Below, in pieces: positions 30,938 to 34,221 of a DNA stretch of 34,221 bases. Under the pieces are notes generated by a model. The model was given only the letters and a program-made list of their open reading frames with translations, made no database searches and was not told the origin of the DNA. The stretch comes from Bacteroidaceae bacterium. Lineage in GTDB: Bacteria > Bacteroidota > Bacteroidia > Bacteroidales > Bacteroidaceae. Numbering within the stretch: position 1 is the first letter of the stretch; every line of letters starts with the position of its first letter. Location: the NCBI GenBank assembly GCA_017628845.1, contig JAGBYI010000030.1:1-34221 (forward strand), read 5' to 3'. The translations under genes were made by a program, and so were the position numbers.

Positions 30938-33268
30938 ATGAACAAGAATCTTGTAATTGTGGAGAGCCCTGCCAAGGCAAAGACTATAGAAAAGTTTCTT
31001 GGCGAGGAATACAAGGTACAGTCCTCCTATGGGCACATCCGTGATTTGAAGAAGAAGAACTTCAGCATAGACACCAATACCTTTGCTCCCCAGTACGAAA
31101 TACCTGCCGACAAGCAGAAGATAGTACAGACACTGAAGAAGATGGCAACCGAATCGGAGACCGTATGGCTGGCTTCCGATGAGGACCGCGAAGGAGAAGC
31201 CATCTCATGGCACCTTCAGCAGGTATTGGAACTGGACCCCACACGCACAAAGCGCATAGTGTTCCACGAGATTACAAAGAATGCCATACTGGAGGCCATA
31301 GAGAATCCACGCACTATAGACGAGAACCTGGTGAATGCACAGCAGGCACGCCGTCTGCTGGACCGCATTGTGGGCTTCAAGCTGAGCCCCGTTCTGTGGC
31401 GCAAGGTGAAGCCAGCCCTGTCAGCAGGCCGCGTGCAGAGCGTGGCTGTCCGCCTGATAGTGGAGCGCGAGAGAGAGGTGATGGCCTTCCAGAGCGAAGC
31501 ATCGTACCGTGTCACCGCCCTGTTCCAAACAGAGAAGGGCGAGGAGGTGAAGGCAGAACTGTCGCGCCGTTTCCAGACCAAGGAAGAGGCAGTGGCATTC
31601 CTGGAGCAGTGCAAGGGTGCTACATATACCATACAGGAAGTGACGAAGAAACCGGCAAAAAGAACTCCGGCGCCTCCATTCACCACCTCCACACTGCAGC
31701 AGGAGGCCGCACATCGCCTGGGCCTGAGCGTGGCACAGACCATGATGATAGCACAGCGCCTGTATGAAAGCGGTATGATTACCTACATGCGTACCGACAG
31801 CGTGAACCTGTCCAAACTGTGCCTGGCAGCCAGCAAGGCGCACATTACCGAAACCATGGGCAAGGAGTATGCGCAGACACGCCAGTACCACACCAGCAGC
31901 AAGGGTGCACAGGAGGCACACGAGGCCATCCGCCCCACCTACATGGACAAGACCGAGATCCAGGGTTCGGCACAGGAAAAGAGACTGTACGAACTGATAT
32001 GGAAGCGCACCATAGCATGCCAGATGGCAGATGCACAGATAGAGCGCACACAGGCCGTCATCTCCATTAGCGGAGTGGACGACTGCCAGTTTGTGGCATC
32101 GGGCGAGGTGATTACCTTTGACGGTTTCCTGAAGGTGTACCAGTCGCAGAACCTGTCTGCCGAGGACGAGGAGAACGAGGCAGGCGAGAACCTGCTGCCA
32201 GCCCTGGCAAACGGACAGGTGCTTGCAGGCAGCGAGATCCTTGCCACACAGCGCTTCAGCCAGCGTCCGCCAAGATACAACGAGGCCTCTCTGGTAAAGA
32301 AGCTGGAGGAACTGGGCATAGGCCGTCCCTCAACATACGCCACCACCATAACCACCATCCAGGACCGCGAGTACGTGCAGAAGGGTGACAAGCAGGGCGA
32401 AACCGTCCCCTACACCACCATAGCGCTGAACGGCGGCAACATCACCGAGACGGAAAAGGAAATAACCATAGGTGCCGAGAGAGGCAAACTGCTGCCCACC
32501 GACACCGGCATAGTGGTGAACGACTTCCTGCAGGTCAGCTTCCCCGAGATTATGGACTACAACTTCACCGCCGAGGTGGAGAAGGAGTTTGACGACATTG
32601 CCGAGGGCAAGGCCGAGTGGACACAGGTGATACGCAAGTTCTATGAGGATTTTGAGCCCAAGGTGGAGCAGAGCATGAACAGCCGTAGCGAGCGCAGGGT
32701 AGGCGAGCGCATCCTGGGCACAGATCCCAAGAGCGGAGAGCCCGTGATGGTGAAGATAGGACGCTTCGGTCCCGTGGCACAGATAGGCAGCACGGACAGC
32801 GAGGAGAAACCCCGCTTTGCCCAGCTGAAGAAGGAGCAGAGCCTGGAGACAATAACCCTGGAGGAGGCACTGGAACTCTTCCGTCTGCCACGCGAACTGG
32901 GAGAATACGACGATTCCATCGTGAAGATAGGCGCCGGAAAGTTCGGACCTTATATAAATATAGGCAAGACCTACATTTCCATACCCAAGGAGACAGACCC
33001 CCTGAGCATCACACTGGAACAGGCTGTACAGATTATCCTACAATACCGTTTGGACGAGGCCAGGAAGCACCTGAAGACCTTTGAAGAGGACGCCGACCTG
33101 GAGGTAATGAACGGCAGATATGGTCCATACCTCTCGTACAAGCAGCAGAACTACAAACTGCCCAAGAACATGCACGACAGGGCAGAGTCGCTGACCTACG
33201 AGGAGTGCATGGAGATAATAAACAATGCACCTGCACCGGCTGCCAAGCCTGTCAGAAGAAAGAAGTAG
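30938..33268 (+). CDS. topA: DNA topoisomerase I
   Basis: A 776-residue type IA topoisomerase that relaxes negative supercoils. The TOPRIM domain has VESPAKAKTIEKFLG (Glu9) and DEDREGEAISWHL (81-85 acidic cluster). The nucleophile is Tyr283 in SGMITYMRTDSVNLS; RPSTYATTITTIQDREYV follows later. Instead of the C-terminal zinc fingers of E. coli TopA, the last ~190 residues carry repeated FGPY/YGPYL-type modules (IGRFGPVAQIG, KFGPYINIGKTYISIP, RYGPYLSYKQQNYKLP), as in many non-proteobacterial enzymes. aroK starts 6 bp after the stop, so the two are co-transcribed. Confidence 0.98.
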   Translation: MNKNLVIVESPAKAKTIEKFLGEEYKVQSSYGHIRDLKKKNFSIDTNTFAPQYEIPADKQKIVQTLKKMATESETVWLASDEDREGEAISWHLQQVLELDPTRTKRIVFHEITKNAILEAIENPRTIDENLVNAQQARRLLDRIVGFKLSPVLWRKVKPALSAGRVQSVAVRLIVEREREVMAFQSEASYRVTALFQTEKGEEVKAELSRRFQTKEEAVAFLEQCKGATYTIQEVTKKPAKRTPAPPFTTSTLQQEAAHRLGLSVAQTMMIAQRLYESGMITYMRTDSVNLSKLCLAASKAHITETMGKEYAQTRQYHTSSKGAQEAHEAIRPTYMDKTEIQGSAQEKRLYELIWKRTIACQMADAQIERTQAVISISGVDDCQFVASGEVITFDGFLKVYQSQNLSAEDEENEAGENLLPALANGQVLAGSEILATQRFSQRPPRYNEASLVKKLEELGIGRPSTYATTITTIQDREYVQKGDKQGETVPYTTIALNGGNITETEKEITIGAERGKLLPTDTGIVVNDFLQVSFPEIMDYNFTAEVEKEFDDIAEGKAEWTQVIRKFYEDFEPKVEQSMNSRSERRVGERILGTDPKSGEPVMVKIGRFGPVAQIGSTDSEEKPRFAQLKKEQSLETITLEEALELFRLPRELGEYDDSIVKIGAGKFGPYINIGKTYISIPKETDPLSITLEQAVQIILQYRLDEARKHLKTFEEDADLEVMNGRYGPYLSYKQQNYKLPKNMHDRAESLTYEECMEIINNAPAPAAKPVRRKK

Positions 33269-33274
33269 GCAGAG

Positions 33275-33802
33275 ATGAAGAGCATTGTCCTGTTGGGGTA
33301 CATGGGTGCAGGAAAGACCACCGTGGGTCATGCACTTGCCAAGGAGATGGGAGTGCAGTTCTACGACCTTGACTGGTACATAGAGATGCGTTTCCACCGT
33401 AGCGTGGCACAAATCTTTGAGGAACGTGGCGAAGAGGGGTTCCGCGAGATGGAACGCAACATGCTACACGAGGTGGCGGAGTTTGAGAACGTCATCATCT
33501 CATGCGGAGGCGGCACGCCATGCTTCTACGACAACATGGACTACATGAACTCGCTCTGCGAAACCATATACCTGAAAGCATCGGCAGAGGTGCTGGCAGC
33601 CCACCTGAAGATGGGCAAGGTGGTACGCCCCCTCATCCTGGGCAAGACCGACGAGGAACTTACCGCCTATATCCAGGGCATGCTTGACCAGCGCGAACCT
33701 TACTATATGAAGGCCAAGCACATCTTCAACGTGGACCTGCTGAATTCCAGAGAGAAGGTGGCGGAAAGCGTGAAACTGCTCAGGGAGGCAACCGGCATAT
33801 AG
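33275..33802 (+). CDS. aroK: Shikimate kinase
   Basis: Phosphorylates shikimate at the 3-hydroxyl with ATP, the fifth step of chorismate synthesis. At 175 residues it is full length. Visible are Walker A GYMGAGKTT (8-16), the shikimate-binding FYDLDWYIEM and GEEGFREMER, SCGGGTP (about 76-82), the lid with VRPLI, and the adenine-binding region near REPYYMKAKH. It starts 6 bp after topA. The gap to speA (90 bp) shows no clear promoter or terminator, so speA may also belong to this unit. Confidence 0.97.
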   Translation: MKSIVLLGYMGAGKTTVGHALAKEMGVQFYDLDWYIEMRFHRSVAQIFEERGEEGFREMERNMLHEVAEFENVIISCGGGTPCFYDNMDYMNSLCETIYLKASAEVLAAHLKMGKVVRPLILGKTDEELTAYIQGMLDQREPYYMKAKHIFNVDLLNSREKVAESVKLLREATGI

Positions 33803-33892
33803 GCCGGCAGACTTGCATATTATCAATAATATTTATCATACAGACTAATCATAACAACAACAACCGCCTTTGGCAATAATCCTGTCATATAA

Positions 33893-34221
33893 ATGAAAAA
33901 GTGGCGTATTGAGGACTCGGAAGAGCTTTACAACATCAAGGGATGGGGTGTAAATTTCTTTGGTATCAACGACAAGGGACATGTCTATGTGGAGCCCAAG
34001 AAGAACGGAGCACGCATAGACCTGAAGGAAGTGGTGGACCGCCTTGCCACCAAGCATGTTGCAGCACCTATGCTTCTGCGCTTTCCAGATATCCTGGACA
34101 GCCGTATTCAGAAGACCGATGCCTGTTTCCGCACAGCCGGCAAGGAATACAACTATCAGGGAGAGCACTTCATCATATTCCCCATTAAGGTGAACCAGAT
34201 GCGTCCCGTGGTTGAAGAGAT
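33893..34221 (+). CDS. speA: Biosynthetic arginine decarboxylase, 5' part
   Basis: The window ends inside this gene; 109 codons are visible. The start MKKWRIEDSEELYNIKGWGVNFFGINDKGHVYVEP and the later FIIFPIKVNQMRPVVEE match biosynthetic arginine decarboxylase, whose PLP-binding lysine lies in the PIKVNQ motif (about residue 99). The enzyme converts arginine to agmatine for putrescine and spermidine synthesis. The ATG at 33893 fits the usual start of Bacteroidetes SpeA proteins. The rest lies beyond the right edge. Confidence 0.95.
   Translation, partial: MKKWRIEDSEELYNIKGWGVNFFGINDKGHVYVEPKKNGARIDLKEVVDRLATKHVAAPMLLRFPDILDSRIQKTDACFRTAGKEYNYQGEHFIIFPIKVNQMRPVVEE

Overview
The window looks like a chromosomal segment of a Bacteroidales bacterium, most likely Prevotellaceae. 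This rests on many promoters of the Bacteroidetes type (TTTG or TTG, about 19-20 nt, then TAnnTTTG), few visible Shine-Dalgarno sites, lipoprotein signals of the form SxC, a surface protein ending in a 'YDLSGRRV...GIFIVNGKKVV' sorting tail, and a small 'MKKTYIAPxxEVIKV' protein. No taxon-specific marker was tested. The core is moderately GC-rich; positions 1100-3000 and the 963-residue surface-protein gene are visibly AT-richer.

Layout. (1) 1-280: promoter, tRNA-Met(CAT), tRNA-Leu(CAA), terminator. (2) 213-3515: a remnant of an integrated element in the 3' end of tRNA-Leu, bounded by a 35-bp direct repeat. It holds a small membrane protein, a candidate structured RNA, a secreted protein, an SH3-type lipoprotein and a broken IS4-family transposase, but no integrase. 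(3) 3629-9425: type I pullulanase, divergent from oxyR, which is followed by ahpC and ahpF (peroxide defence). (4) 9489-10263: a decayed, frameshifted ATP-binding protein. (5) 10424-18107, minus strand: C1 aminopeptidase, GH84 hexosaminidase, and a three-gene envelope operon (OmpA/TPR lipoprotein, cysteine-less thioredoxin-like lipoprotein, LolC/E-type permease). (6) 18259-23850: xerD on minus; then aroQ, an O-methyltransferase, rbfA, yifB, an unknown small protein and tdh on plus. (7) 23851-28635: repeat-rich accessory region with a perfect 54-bp inverted repeat, short-period arrays, a small peptide gene, and a large secreted repeat protein behind a leader with a Thr-rich ORF and a terminator-like hairpin. 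(8) 28636-30768, minus: flotillin-like SPFH protein and NfeD-like partner. (9) 30938-34221: topA, aroK and the 5' part of speA.

Functional themes: peroxide defence (OxyR regulator; AhpC peroxidase with its reductase AhpF), periplasmic or outer-membrane glycan and peptide degradation, envelope lipoproteins and membrane microdomains, and housekeeping (XerD, RbfA, TopA, shikimate enzymes AroQ and AroK). The least explained parts are the tRNA-Leu island with its candidate RNA, the attenuator-like leader of the large surface protein plus the small MKKTY peptide, and intergenic arrays with strict 9- or 10-bp periodicity.
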